From positions 248,001-312,000 of the forward strand of contig JAIXQR010000003.1 in NCBI GenBank assembly GCA_027485645.1: a stretch of 64,000 nt of DNA, given 5' to 3'. The position numbers were made by a program, and so were the translations under genes. This document shows positions 53,544 through 63,600 of this stretch, piece after piece. This DNA comes from a bacterium. GTDB lineage: Bacteria; Armatimonadota; Fimbriimonadia; Fimbriimonadales; Fimbriimonadaceae. Position 1 is the stretch's first letter, and every line of letters starts with the position of its first letter. The notes under the pieces are model-generated. The model did not search any database, was not told the DNA's origin, and saw only the letters and a list, made by a program, of their open reading frames with translations.

Positions 53544-54356
53544 TCAACTTTCTCGGAAATAACCTTCAATCCAATGCGTTACGTTCTGTCGAACCCTCTC
53601 GTGAACCACAACGGATGTCGACGATAGCGCTGTCTCAAGTGTTTCGCAAAATGACTGAGCTACGGCATTCCTAACCAGCCGATCCAATGCCTCTCGATTG
53701 AAGCTCGACTGCGCCAACTCCAACGCCGCAATATATTCCGCCCGCTGCTGAACCCGCAGAATCGCGATCGGGTACCCGTGTCGGAGCAACAAAAGGTTCA
53801 TCAACAATCGCCCAACTCGCCCGTTGCCGTCGCGAAACGGATGAATCGTCACGAACCGCAAATGCGCCTCTGTCACCAAGTCCACTGGATGCGTCTTCGC
53901 TGTTTCGAGCCAGACAACAAACGACTCCATCAACTCTGGTAGCCGCAGATGGGATGGATAAACGTACTCCGTACCCGCCGCCTTCACATCGAGATTCCGG
54001 TACCGTCCGCGATCCCCGGCGTCCTGCCCCTTCATCACCAAAGCGTGAATCTCGCGAATCTCTCGCTCGCCAATTGGGGTAGCCGCCTCCGCAAGCTCGA
54101 TCACAAAGTCAAGCGCCTCCTTGTGCCCAATGATCTCAAGATGCTCGAGCATTGACTTGCCGCCAATGGTGATCCCCTTCTCAATCACAATCTGCGTCTC
54201 GCTTTGGGAAAGCGTGTTTCCTTCGATTGCGGTGGAATGGTGCGTCAGGCCGACTTCATACCGATGCCGAAGTTCCTCAACCACCTCCGCAGGCAAGGGT
54301 CGAATCTCCTGCAACCAGCGGTGCGCCATTGAAAGCTCTTCAAGTGTGGTCATCAA
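53544..54356 (-). CDS. Fic family protein
   Basis: 270 aa. The Fic core motif HPFRDGNGRVGR is at residues 172-183, complete, including the catalytic His. An inhibitory-helix motif STAIEGN at 41-47, (S/T)xxxE(G/N), lies before the core as in class II Fic proteins, so activity is probably self-restrained. A flap GRYRNLDVKAAGT is present. A C-terminal extension (about 225-270) is helical. It probably attaches AMP to a protein target. It heads a unit with the decayed MNT gene and the three tiny membrane-protein genes. Confidence 0.92.
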   Translation of the reverse strand: MMTTLEELSMAHRWLQEIRPLPAEVVEELRHRYEVGLTHHSTAIEGNTLSQSETQIVIEKGITIGGKSMLEHLEIIGHKEALDFVIELAEAATPIGEREIREIHALVMKGQDAGDRGRYRNLDVKAAGTEYVYPSHLRLPELMESFVVWLETAKTHPVDLVTEAHLRFVTIHPFRDGNGRVGRLLMNLLLLRHGYPIAILRVQQRAEYIAALELAQSSFNREALDRLVRNAVAQSFCETLETALSSTSVVVHERVRQNVTHWIEGYFRES

Positions 54357-54463
54357 TAATTGCCCCGCCTGGAAACTTCCTTGGTTTACTTTTGTCCTTT
54401 TCGCACTCTATATCTGGAGAGCAAGATTCCTTTAAGCAAATCCGAACGAACCCAAATCCCAGT

Positions 54464-54503
54464 GTAATTAATTAATCCGCCTGGGGGGGAACGTTAATTA
54501 ATT
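54464..54503. repeat. A+T-rich inverted repeat between fic and 54515 gene
   Basis: TAATTAATTAA (54465-54475) and TTAATTAATT (54494-54503) face each other around CCGCCTGGGGGGGAACG. About 10 bp can pair, and both halves are themselves palindromic. It may be a protein-binding site or a loose terminator; nothing shows which. Confidence 0.4.
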
Positions 54504-54514
54504 CTGGCTCAGGT

Positions 54515-55318
54515 TCAGTTCTTGTGCTGAACATGCTCCGTCAGTTCCTCTTCCGCCACCCGCAAGTCGCGAAGATTGCTGAGCGCGGAGTCGAGGGATT
54601 TGCCGGGGCGGATGTCCATGTCTTTCGCCGTCTGAAAAGCCAGCCGCTCTGCTTCTTCGGCCAAGGCGCGCAGCTTGTCCGCCACTGCGCGGGCGACGTA
54701 GAAGCCGGGCGGGACCTGGCTCGGGTTCACCTTGCCTTTGATCCCAAACGATTCCAGTGCCTCGTCCACGTAGTCCAGCGGATTGCGGCCATCGACCGAA
54801 TCGGGCAAAACGTGCCGGTAGGCAAGCAACACGTCGTACATCCCTTCGTCCGCGGCAAGTCGTGCCGCCGCTCGGGCGGAAACGTACGAGTGCGGCAGCG
54901 TCTCTTCTTGCCATTGACCGGTGCCAAAGGCGATCCGAATCCTCACCCAATAGTGCGCGCACTCTTCGAGGATGAGCAAGCTGCTGGCATCAAGATCGCG
55001 GTGTAGTCGCCGATGCTCGACCAAGCCCTTCATCGCGTGGGCAACTTTGCGAATCTCTTCTCGCCGCTGCGCCTCGCCCTCGTTCAGCTTGGCCCGAGGT
55101 TGCATAACCACCATCGTCGTCCCCGCGAGCGCCGGAACCGCCGCCGCCAGAACCATCAGCGGAACCCCAGCGATGAGCGCCACCACGGAGCCGACCGCGC
55201 CAAGTCCGAGCAAGCCCCAGCCGGTCAACTTCTGCGGAGTCTGAGGCTCTGGCCGGCAGGCGAAGTTGATGTATTCCACCAAGTTCGGATACTGCTTCGC
55301 GGGATTGGCTGCAAACAT
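54515..55318 (-). CDS. hypothetical membrane protein
   Basis: 267 aa from ATG 55318; a GTG at 55345 would add 9 residues but lies upstream of the TACAAT (55327-55332) that is 8 nt before the ATG. Two adjacent Ala/Gly/Val-rich membrane segments (about 33-70) are followed by a helical soluble part (MKGLVEHRRLHRDLDASSLLILEECAHYWVRIRIA, LDYVDEALESFGIKG). No family recognised. Confidence 0.68.
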   Translation of the reverse strand: MFAANPAKQYPNLVEYINFACRPEPQTPQKLTGWGLLGLGAVGSVVALIAGVPLMVLAAAVPALAGTTMVVMQPRAKLNEGEAQRREEIRKVAHAMKGLVEHRRLHRDLDASSLLILEECAHYWVRIRIAFGTGQWQEETLPHSYVSARAAARLAADEGMYDVLLAYRHVLPDSVDGRNPLDYVDEALESFGIKGKVNPSQVPPGFYVARAVADKLRALAEEAERLAFQTAKDMDIRPGKSLDSALSNLRDLRVAEEELTEHVQHKN

Positions 55319-55452
55319 CTCTCTGTATTGTAGTTGACGATTCACCGGACCGAAGGGTCCTAGGACCTTTCTTGATAATCATGGTTAGATGAAACTTGAG
55401 CCTATTTAACTCACGTTATCTATCTTGTAACCCATCAACGGGGGAAAACAAA

Positions 55453-55902
55453 ATGATGAGAACTCTAGTCAACGTCAACCCACTCAACGAACTCCGCGCC
55501 ATGGACGAGGTCCTGGAACGACTCTTCACCCACCCCGCCCGCCCGGTCAGCAACGTCGGTGGATTTCCCGTCGACATCATCGAGCGAGATAACAAGCTCG
55601 TCATCCGCGCCGCCGTCCCCGGCGTCGCCCCCGAAGCCATCGACATCTCGGTGGAGAACAACGTGCTCAGCATCCGCGGCGAATCGAAAGATGAAAACTC
55701 CACGGAAAACGACAAGGTCTACCGGCGCGAAATCAGCTACGGCCTCTTCGCCCGATCCATCCGGCTTCCCGAGAACATGGATCTCAACGCCATCGATGCC
55801 GAGTTCAAGCACGGCTTCGTGACGATCTCGATCCCGCGCATCGTTGAGGAAGCTCCTCAACCCATCAAGATCGCCGTCCGAAATGGCGATCTCACAAACT
55901 AA
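55453..55902 (+). CDS. small heat-shock protein, Hsp20/alpha-crystallin family
   Basis: 149 aa from ATG 55453 (GGGG-AAAA upstream at about -10; a second ATG is next to it at 55456). N-terminal LNELRAMDEVLERLF; alpha-crystallin domain from about residue 37 (FPVDIIERDNKLVIRAAVPGVAPEAIDISVENNVLSIRGESK), with AEFKHGFVTISIPR as the closing conserved strand. It is an ATP-independent holdase. Overlaps the convergent antiporter gene by 4 bp. Confidence 0.93.
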   Translation: MMRTLVNVNPLNELRAMDEVLERLFTHPARPVSNVGGFPVDIIERDNKLVIRAAVPGVAPEAIDISVENNVLSIRGESKDENSTENDKVYRREISYGLFARSIRLPENMDLNAIDAEFKHGFVTISIPRIVEEAPQPIKIAVRNGDLTN

Positions 55903-57473
55903 CCGCCCTTAGCCACCAGGGGCTGGCCCGCCGCAATCCAGGCGTCCCAGCCCCCATCCAGCGCATTGGCGTTTACAAACCCACCGGCCCGAAGCTGACC
56001 GGCCACGATCCGACTGGTCCGGTCGTTCGGGCACCCACAATACGCCACCAAAAACCGATCCTGCGAAATGCCGCGAGCCAAAATCTGCGTCACCGCACGG
56101 TCCGGATCCACTCGCATCGAATCTGGAATCGTCTCCGAACTGGCCAGATAGCTCTTGTTGGATCTCGCGTCGATAAAGATCAAATCCTCACCATCCGCCT
56201 TCCGCTGTAAAACTTCCGAAACCGACACGACCGGTCCTGGGCCAACCGTCGGCAGCAGCATCTTCTCGCCTTTCCGAATCTGGCTCTGCCGCTCAAGCCA
56301 CATCACCGTTCCGCCGTGCAAAACAATGCTCACCAGCATCACCGAACAGGCAATCTTGAACAAGTAAGCCGCCCCCGGAACATCCGCGAACACAGGAATC
56401 AGCACCATCAATATCGAACTAAGCCCGCGCGGCCCAAACCAGGCCAACGTGATCTTGCTCCGCCGCTTCATCCCTGTCCGGCTCACGGCAAACCAAAGCG
56501 CCGCTGGCCGCGCGACCAGGGCGAGAACCACGACCAAGGCGTAATCCCAGCCGGTGAAGTCAAACCCCGACCAAACCACCGAAACCCCGAGCAAAACGAA
56601 CGTCGAAAGCACCGCCAACTCGCCGGTGGTCTCACCGTATTCGTGGAAGCAATCGCAAAGCTCCACATCCAACGTGGCAATCACTGCCCCCGCCGCAAAC
56701 GCCGCCACAAACCCGCTGGCATGAATCGCCTCCGCCACGCCAAATGACACAAAGCAAACTCCGAGGCTGTAAAGCGACTCGTACTCGCGCTTGATGCCAA
56801 TCGCCCGCCGAACGTAAGTCAGAGTCGCCACCGCCAAAAGCCCAACCAGCCCACCCGAAATCGGGCTCATCACGAGGACCTGAAAAATTGTCTTCGGAAT
56901 GTTCACCGGCTCACCCGCCGACATCATCGTGGCGATACAAACGATGATCACCGGCAGCAAAACCACGTCGTTTAGCCCGCTTTCCAAGCGCAAGGCCAAC
57001 CGCGTGTCCTTCGGCAACCCTGTCCATCGCAGAAGCGGTCGAAGCAGAACCGGATCCGTACTTGCCAACGCCGCCCCCAGAATGAGCGCCATGGGTAGCT
57101 CAATCTTCAAAAGCGAATGCGAAACGCCCGCAATCGCCAGCATCGCCAACACTGTCCCAGGCCCAAGGATCAAGAGCGCGAGTTTTGCGTTCTTCTTCAC
57201 CTCGCGAAAGTCGAGGGTCAAGGCTTCGGTAAAGAGGATCAGAGCTAGGGTGAGCGTGCTAACAATCCGAAGGGCTTCCGAATCAATCGGAATGTCAAAC
57301 GCCTTCATGCCGAACGGACCAATGATCGCGCCGAGGCCCAGAAAAACCGCAACTTGCGGCGTTCCGCTCCGTTCCACCCAACCGCTAAACAATCCGGCAA
57401 GGAGCAAAACGACCCCGAGCAGGGCCAGCGAGGCAGCAAACCCGCTAATGTCGGCAGCAGCTATCGGCATCAT
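55899..57473 (-). CDS. cation:proton antiporter (CPA type) fused to C-terminal rhodanese domain
   Basis: 524 aa. Residues about 10-400 form a CPA1-type antiporter with about 12 membrane segments: ASTDPV at 137-142 and the ND pair (ESGLNDVV, N168-D169) are the ion site; AWFGPRGLSSI is the late conserved loop. After a linker, residues about 420-520 are a rhodanese domain (LIFIDARSNKSYLASSETIPDS, VAYCGCPNDRTSRIVAGQLRAGGF, LDGGWDAWIAAG) with active-site-type Cys in YCGCPNDR. The rhodanese should lie in the cytoplasm and could give redox or sulfide control (inference). Confidence 0.9.
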   Translation of the reverse strand: MMPIAAADISGFAASLALLGVVLLLAGLFSGWVERSGTPQVAVFLGLGAIIGPFGMKAFDIPIDSEALRIVSTLTLALILFTEALTLDFREVKKNAKLALLILGPGTVLAMLAIAGVSHSLLKIELPMALILGAALASTDPVLLRPLLRWTGLPKDTRLALRLESGLNDVVLLPVIIVCIATMMSAGEPVNIPKTIFQVLVMSPISGGLVGLLAVATLTYVRRAIGIKREYESLYSLGVCFVSFGVAEAIHASGFVAAFAAGAVIATLDVELCDCFHEYGETTGELAVLSTFVLLGVSVVWSGFDFTGWDYALVVVLALVARPAALWFAVSRTGMKRRSKITLAWFGPRGLSSILMVLIPVFADVPGAAYLFKIACSVMLVSIVLHGGTVMWLERQSQIRKGEKMLLPTVGPGPVVSVSEVLQRKADGEDLIFIDARSNKSYLASSETIPDSMRVDPDRAVTQILARGISQDRFLVAYCGCPNDRTSRIVAGQLRAGGFVNANALDGGWDAWIAAGQPLVAKGG

Positions 57474-57508
57474 TAACCTTACGCCAATCTGGCTACGTAG
57501 ATGACGGA

Positions 57509-58888
57509 ATGAACCTCAATCTTGTCTGGTTCAGGAACGATTTACGTGTGCAGGATCACCCCGCGCTGTCGGCCGCCATGGCCGCTCCCGGCGCGACGCT
57601 GGCCCTCTATGTGTTCAACGAAAACTGGACCGCCCGGACCGCCCAAGGCCACCCCAAAATCGGAGACTTGCGTAAGCGATTCGTCCTGGAATCCCTCCAA
57701 GATCTTCGCGCTCAGCTCGCCAAGCTCGGGGTTCCCCTCGTAATCCGCAATGGATCGGTGGCCGATGCCGCTCGCGAGCTAGCAAGCCTGGTGGAGATTC
57801 GATCGGTTCACTTTTCCGCCGAACCCGCACCCGAAGAGCGAACCGAAGCGAGCTTATTAACCTCGGCGGTTAACAGCAAGTTCTACAGTCACGAAACCTA
57901 TTCGCTCATCCATCCCGGTGACCTTCCCTTCTCTATCTCAGAGCTTCCAAATCTCTTCACGACGTTCCGGAAGGCGGTCGAATCCGATTGGCGAATCCGA
58001 TCCACCATCCCATCGCCCAAGCCGCAAGCCTGGCCAGAATTGGACATCGATCTTGGTGAATTCCCCTTGCTTGATGATCTTCCGAAATCCCCATTTGCGG
58101 GGGGAGAATCTGCAGCGCTCGCCAGAATCAAGCACTACCTCTGGGATACCGATCGGCTCAGGATTTACAAAGAAACCCGCAACGGAATGTTGAAGCTCGA
58201 TGACAGTTCGAAGTTCTCTCCGTACCTCGCGCATGGGTGCATTTCGGCGCGCAGCATATATTGGGAGATTAAAAGGTACGAGGCCGAGCGGGGAGCCAAT
58301 GACTCCACCTACTGGCTGGTTTTCGAACTGCTCTGGCGCGATTTCTTCCGATTCACGCTAGAGAAGTTTGGTTCCAAAATGTTTCGCCGCTCCGGTCTGC
58401 AGGGGTTGGAACTCCCATGGTCGCGGAACGCGGAGCATCTCGAAGCGTGGCGTACGGGAACCACGGGCTTCCCCTTAGTTGATGCCGCGATGCGCGAGCT
58501 GCTCGCCACCGGCTACACCAGCAACCGAAGCCGACAGATTGTCGCCAGCTTTTTTACCAAGAATCTCGGGCTGGATTGGCGCTTGGGGGCAGAGTGGTTC
58601 GAATGTCAACTCGTCGACTACGAGGTCGGATCGAACTACGGAAACTGGCAATATGCCGCCGGGGTTGGAAACGACGCTCGTGAGTTTCGGCTGTTTAATC
58701 TGAAGAAGCAGGCGCAGCAATACGATCCGAACGGTGACTTCGTCCGGCATTGGCTCCCGAATCTGCGGGCAGAAAGCTTGCCAGAAATCGTGAACTTCGA
58801 TCAGTCAGCGCGGGAGAATCGCCTCAAGTACGAGCGAGCGGCTTTGGCAATGGACGGGAAATCCAAGTCATTCGGTCGCCGTCGATAA
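57509..58888 (+). CDS. cryptochrome/photolyase family, DASH-like
   Basis: 459 aa. N-terminal alpha/beta domain (LNLVWFRNDLRVQDHPAL, FVLESLQDLRAQL) and C-terminal FAD domain: TRNGMLKLDDSSKFSPYLAHGCISARSIYWEIKRYE, STYWLVFELLWRDFFRF, FPLVDAAMRELLATGYTSNRSRQIVASF, DWRLGAEWFECQLVDYEVGSNYGNWQYAAGVGNDAREFRLFN. These match cryptochrome-DASH proteins, which repair cyclobutane dimers mainly in single-stranded DNA. The end overlaps the convergent glycosylase gene by 65 bp. Confidence 0.92.
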   Translation: MNLNLVWFRNDLRVQDHPALSAAMAAPGATLALYVFNENWTARTAQGHPKIGDLRKRFVLESLQDLRAQLAKLGVPLVIRNGSVADAARELASLVEIRSVHFSAEPAPEERTEASLLTSAVNSKFYSHETYSLIHPGDLPFSISELPNLFTTFRKAVESDWRIRSTIPSPKPQAWPELDIDLGEFPLLDDLPKSPFAGGESAALARIKHYLWDTDRLRIYKETRNGMLKLDDSSKFSPYLAHGCISARSIYWEIKRYEAERGANDSTYWLVFELLWRDFFRFTLEKFGSKMFRRSGLQGLELPWSRNAEHLEAWRTGTTGFPLVDAAMRELLATGYTSNRSRQIVASFFTKNLGLDWRLGAEWFECQLVDYEVGSNYGNWQYAAGVGNDAREFRLFNLKKQAQQYDPNGDFVRHWLPNLRAESLPEIVNFDQSARENRLKYERAALAMDGKSKSFGRRR

Positions 58889-59426
58889 ATCGCCAAGGCA
58901 GTTCGTCCCCCTTCCCAACCGCGAGGCCAATTCGGGTGCCGGTGACCATGTTGGTCACCGGCTTTGGGGCTATCTCAATGCTGAGTTCTTCTGAGCCAAG
59001 GAGATCTGTATTGTCAAAGCGACGATCGATTCCGAAGGCCTGACATAGCTTCCCCGGGCCAGAAAGCAACTGCCGCAGATCAGATTTCTTTCGACGTTCT
59101 TGCATCGTCTCGAACCCGGTCAGGGGTTCGGCAGCGCGGATCAGAATTGCTCCCGCTAGGTCAACGGGCAGCGCCACCAGGTTCAGCATCCAGTGGTTGC
59201 CATATGTGAAGTAGACGTACGCATGCCCGGGCCGACCGTACATCGTTTCGCACTTCGGGCCGCGGCGGTTATAGGCATGGCATCCAGCATCGTCAAGGCC
59301 CCGATAAGCCTCGACTTCGACAATGCGGGCCGATAGTTCCCCAAGTCGCAGGATCCCGCCAAGTAAGCGGTGCGAGGCAGTAATGACATCTCGTTCCGCC
59401 AGGTTGCGAAAATCGTCCTGGGTCAT
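58824..59426 (-). CDS. 3-methyladenine DNA glycosylase, AAG/MPG family
   Basis: 200 aa from ATG 59426 (AAGGA 6 nt upstream). AAG family marks: VEVEAYRGLDDAGCHAYNRRGPKCETMYGRPGHAYVYFTYGNHWMLNLV, AILIRAAEPL, GPGKLCQAFGIDRRFDNTDL, RIGLAVGKGDELPWRFI. The catalytic Glu (VEVEAY) and the intercalating Tyr region are present. It removes alkylated purines. It lies divergent from the imuB-like gene with 48 bp between the two starts. Confidence 0.93.
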   Translation of the reverse strand: MTQDDFRNLAERDVITASHRLLGGILRLGELSARIVEVEAYRGLDDAGCHAYNRRGPKCETMYGRPGHAYVYFTYGNHWMLNLVALPVDLAGAILIRAAEPLTGFETMQERRKKSDLRQLLSGPGKLCQAFGIDRRFDNTDLLGSEELSIEIAPKPVTNMVTGTRIGLAVGKGDELPWRFIDGDRMTWISRPLPKPLART

Positions 59427-59435
59427 AAAATGTCC

Positions 59436-59464
59436 TTGCAATGTGGACGTATGTCTACTATAAT
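59436..59464 (+). promoter_or_regulatory. strong promoter of the imuB-like/dnaE2-like operon
   Basis: TTGCAA (59436-59441) and a perfect TATAAT (59459-59464) at ideal 17-bp spacing. The start codon at 59475 is 10 nt after the -10 box, so the leader is about 0-4 nt. The spacer holds an imperfect dyad (TGTGGAC-GTAT-GTCTACT) that could be a repressor site, perhaps for a LexA-type protein. The -35 overlaps the Shine-Dalgarno region of the divergent glycosylase. Confidence 0.7.
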
Positions 59465-59474
59465 CATGTCAGCC

Positions 59475-60644
59475 ATGCGATATTTACTTTGCGTCCGGAT
59501 CAGTCGGTTTTACACCCGAACCCTGGAGGCTCGGGAGCCCCATTTGGCAAAGCGCCCTTTGGTGGTTCATCGGGAAAAGCAGGTTCTGGACGCAAACTTG
59601 CAGGCAAGATCGCTCGGCATCAAGGTTGGAATGGGGCTTTCTGAGGCGAAACTTCTCGCGGAGGGAGGAAACTTTTATGGCTACCGCGAAGAGGAATATC
59701 GAGACGCTCAAGAGCGCTGGCTCAATATCTGCGCCGAATACTCCGATTTTGTTGAGCCTCTGGGCATGCATCATGCCTTGCTCGATCTGAGCCGTCACCC
59801 CAATCCAAGAAACCTTGCGGAGTCTCTCGTGCTTCGGTTAGAAGGAGGACGTGGCGGAGCGGGATTGACGCGCTGGATTGCCGAAGCTGCCGCCGAAGAG
59901 GCGAGTCTTGGTCAACCGATCTTTGATGTCACGGCATCCGGTCCTGAGTTTGTAAAGAGGTATCCGGTGATGCAATTGCTGGCGCTGCCGATTGAAGTAC
60001 GGGAGAAGCTTGTTTTTCTCGGCTACGAAACGATGGGGCAGGTGGCAGGGCTATCGGTCTCTGTTCTACGAAAGCAGTTTGGCGAACTGGGGGACTCCAT
60101 TCGTATCTTTGCCAAAGGCGGGGGAGATGCTCATGTTGAGGACAGCTATCCTCCCGAATCAGTTGCTGATCGCCTGATGTTCGAAGGCGCAGTCGAAGAT
60201 CTCACCATGCTCGATGAAGCGATGCAAACGCTTGCTGATCGACTAGCCCAAACTTTAATCGAAGAGGATCGCCAGGGCAAAACGCTAGAGTTGCTGTTCG
60301 ATCAAGAGGATGGACCACCCATTGCTCGCAAGCGGACCTTTGCTCGGTCGATGCAATCCGAAACCTCCCTCTATGCCGCCCTCATCCTCATGATGCGGGA
60401 TATCCCGGTGAAGTCTGTCGTCGGTATCCGCGTTCGAATGCCGCGCACGATTCGAACCAAGCGGGTTCAGTCGGCATTTGGGGCCTACCTCGATCAGCGT
60501 ATGCGCAACACCGCGGCCGACGTTGCGATCGATCGGGTCAAGTCCGTCTTTGGGGATGAGTCGATCAAGACCGGGGCCGAGATGCCGACTCCTCGCCGAA
60601 AGCAGCTCTTAAGAGCGTATCAAGATGCTACCGGCTGGGTCTAA
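59475..60644 (+). CDS. ImuB-like Y-family DNA polymerase homolog
   Basis: 389 aa from ATG 59475. Fold elements of Y-family polymerases are present (RPLVVHREKQVLDANLQARSLGIKVGMGLSEAKLL, FGELGDSIRIFAKGG), but the catalytic acidic residues are gone: the first motif reads CVRISRFYTRTLE instead of a D-x-D type, and the SIDE motif is VEPLGMHHALLDLS. It should therefore act as a non-catalytic adapter like ImuB, which bridges the beta clamp and DnaE2. It overlaps the downstream polymerase gene by 20 bp. No imuA is present in the window. Confidence 0.82.
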   Translation: MRYLLCVRISRFYTRTLEAREPHLAKRPLVVHREKQVLDANLQARSLGIKVGMGLSEAKLLAEGGNFYGYREEEYRDAQERWLNICAEYSDFVEPLGMHHALLDLSRHPNPRNLAESLVLRLEGGRGGAGLTRWIAEAAAEEASLGQPIFDVTASGPEFVKRYPVMQLLALPIEVREKLVFLGYETMGQVAGLSVSVLRKQFGELGDSIRIFAKGGGDAHVEDSYPPESVADRLMFEGAVEDLTMLDEAMQTLADRLAQTLIEEDRQGKTLELLFDQEDGPPIARKRTFARSMQSETSLYAALILMMRDIPVKSVVGIRVRMPRTIRTKRVQSAFGAYLDQRMRNTAADVAIDRVKSVFGDESIKTGAEMPTPRRKQLLRAYQDATGWV

Positions 60645-63600
60645 GGTTCTCTCCCAGTGGCGAGAGGCCGGGGAGTGGTGGGAATTCAAACCCCAACGCG
60701 AGGTGACCCGGTTCGTCGACCCCAAAGGACGCTGGCGGGAGCACATCGAAGAGCTCTCAGCCTTTGCCATCAAAGAAGCCCCTGGGCAAAAGCCCCTCAA
60801 CGACAATCACGTTGAGGACTGGGTTCTGCGCGAGAGGAAGATTCGAGATGAGAAGTGCGCGGCAGCCTGCGGACAGCTCCCCGAAACCTACTACGAGCGA
60901 GCTCGCGAGGAGCGCCTCGGGGCAAGAACGCGCAGCCGAGCCGTTCCAACTCGCCCCGACCTGAGGCCAGAAGCGGGGAAGGTTATTGCCTATGTTCCCT
61001 CACAATCGGGTCCTTACGTCGCCATTCATGGGATGTCGGGTTACGGCTTTGGACGCAGCATCATCCTCGCCGAGGAGCTTGCGGCCTACGGTGCCCAGTG
61101 CGGTTGCAGCGCGGTTGGCATTGCCGATCCCTTTTCACTCATTGGCTGCGTCGAGTTCAAACGCGCTTGCAATCGGCACGGAATCAAACCGCTGATCGGG
61201 GCATCTATCGAACTGCCCGAAGGTGGCAGTTTGGTTCTTTATGCCCGCAGTAAGCGGGGATACACCGGCCTTTCTCAACTCATCACCGAGTGTCATCTCA
61301 ATCAGCCAAGAGGTTTTCCTCTCGCCGATTGGGCACTCCTGCAGCGCTATTCGCGTGATCTCTTGTGCCTAACGGGTGGCGATCTTGGCCCGGTGAATCG
61401 CGCTTTGATGGCGAATGAACTCCATCGGGCAGATGAGATTGTCTCCCGGTTGAAAGAGATCTTTGGCTCTGGGCAGGTCTACATCCAAATGGAGCGTTCT
61501 TGGCATCCATGGGAGCAGACTGTCGAGTCTCGGCTGACCCAATTAGCAGAGCGGCATCAACTGCTTCAGGTTGCGGGCGGCCCCATCACCCATCCCCGGC
61601 GGGACCAGTTTCCGGCCCAAGACGCGCTCATGTGTTCGCACTCCCTTTCTTTGGTCGAAGAGGTTCTGGGTCGAAAACCGCAACGTGCAGAGGGACAGCC
61701 TAACGTTCCCCATATGCCGACGCGGTCTATGAACGCCGAAAGGTTCTTCCTCACCGCAATTGAGATGCGCGCTCGATATGCGGATGAACCGAACTGGGTC
61801 GAAAACACTTTTCGAATTGCAGAGGCAATCGACGAAGACGTTTTGCCTTCCAGAACCCGGCTACCCGCTATCTATGAGAATGACGATGAAGCGCTAAGGC
61901 AGATCGTGGACGTCCGGGCGAGAGCGGTCTATGGACTGGATTCCGTCAAACACAAAAGGCGACTCCATTTTGAACTCGCTCGCATCGCGAAACTCGGGTT
62001 TTCAGGTCACTTCCTGGTGGCTACAGACTTCTGCGATTGGGCCAGAGATCGTAATATTCAACTCAGCGGGCGGGGGTCGGTCGTGGATTCCGCGGTTGCC
62101 TATGTGCTCGGGATGTCCCGAATCGATGCGATTCGCCACAAGCTCCACTTCGACCGATTTCTTCCCGATGACGGCACCAAACGCCCGGATATCGACATCG
62201 ACTTCGAGGCTCACCGAAGAAACGACATTCGGAACTATCTGATTCAAAAGTACGGAGTTGACCGCGTTGGCCAAGTCGCGGCAATCGGGGCTTTCTGCAG
62301 TCGTGGAATCATTCGCGAAGTCGGCAAAGCGCTTGGCTTGCCAAGTGAATCCATAAGCTTTTTGGCCAAGCGGATGCACGGTGGCGTCGCGCCAGACCAA
62401 ATCCTTTCCGCCCTGGAAAAGAAGCCCGAGCTGCGCGCCAGCGGTATCCCGAAGGATAAATTCTGCTGGGTTTTCCGCCTTGCCGAACTACTGATGGACG
62501 TGCCAAGAGACATGAGATGCCACTCATCGGGAGTGGTGATTTCAGATCGTGCCCTTGCCGAGACTGTCCCTGTCATGTGGAGCGCTTCCGACTGCGAATA
62601 TGACGGGCAACAGGAAAACCTCCGTCTGATTCAGTGGGACAAGCGGTCGGCAAAGTACTACTTCGACAAGTTCGACATTCTTTGTCTTCGGGGGCAGGAT
62701 GTGCTTTCTGGCACCGAAAGGCGAATGCGCCAGCAGGACGAGAGTTTCAACGTCCAGTCGGTGCCCATTGACGATCCGGAGATCTATCGATCCTTTCGAT
62801 CCGGCGAGCTTATTGGTATTCCTCAATCTGCCTCTCCCGCCATGCGCCAAGCTCATGTTCGCCTTAAAACGGACAACCTCGAGGACGCCAGCCTCGTTCA
62901 GGCCGGTATCCGGCCCGGCGTTGGTGGTGCAGTTAAGATCAATGAACTCATTGCCCGCAGAAGAGGCAAACCGTACACTTTTCTAGATCCCAAATTCGAG
63001 GAAATCCTCGGCCATACGTACGGCATCATCGTTTTCCAAGAGCAAGTCGACCAGCTTTTGCAGACCTTCTGTGGTTACACCGGCGGGGAAGCAGAGGACA
63101 TACGCGATGCCATCCACAAGCGAAGAAGGGAGGATTTTGGGCAGACCATTCGGGACGAACTTCTTCGGCGGGTGACCGAAAACGGATTTTCACCCGCCGT
63201 CGCGGAGCAGGTTTTTGAGTACGTCGCCGGATTCAAAGGCTACGGGTTCGCCCAAGGGCATGCCTTGGCCTTTGCTGAGGTCTCCATTCGAAGCGTTTTT
63301 TGCCAGCAAAACTTTCCGGCGGAGTACTTTGCCTCCCTTCTTTCAGCCCAACCAGCAGGCTATTACGGGCCGTGCACCATCGTTAATGAGGCTCGAGCCC
63401 GGGGCGTGCCCATTCTTCATCCCGATGTGAACCGATCTGGCGCTGAATTTACGGTTGAAGATGCCAAAAGCGCCATGGATCCCAAGGTCGTGGTTCCCAA
63501 TGGAGCCATCCGGGTTGGACTTGCCCAAATTGCTGGCTTGTCCGAAGCAACCCGAGACCGAATCATTCAAGCCCCCACCGTAATCAACCTCGGAACGGCA

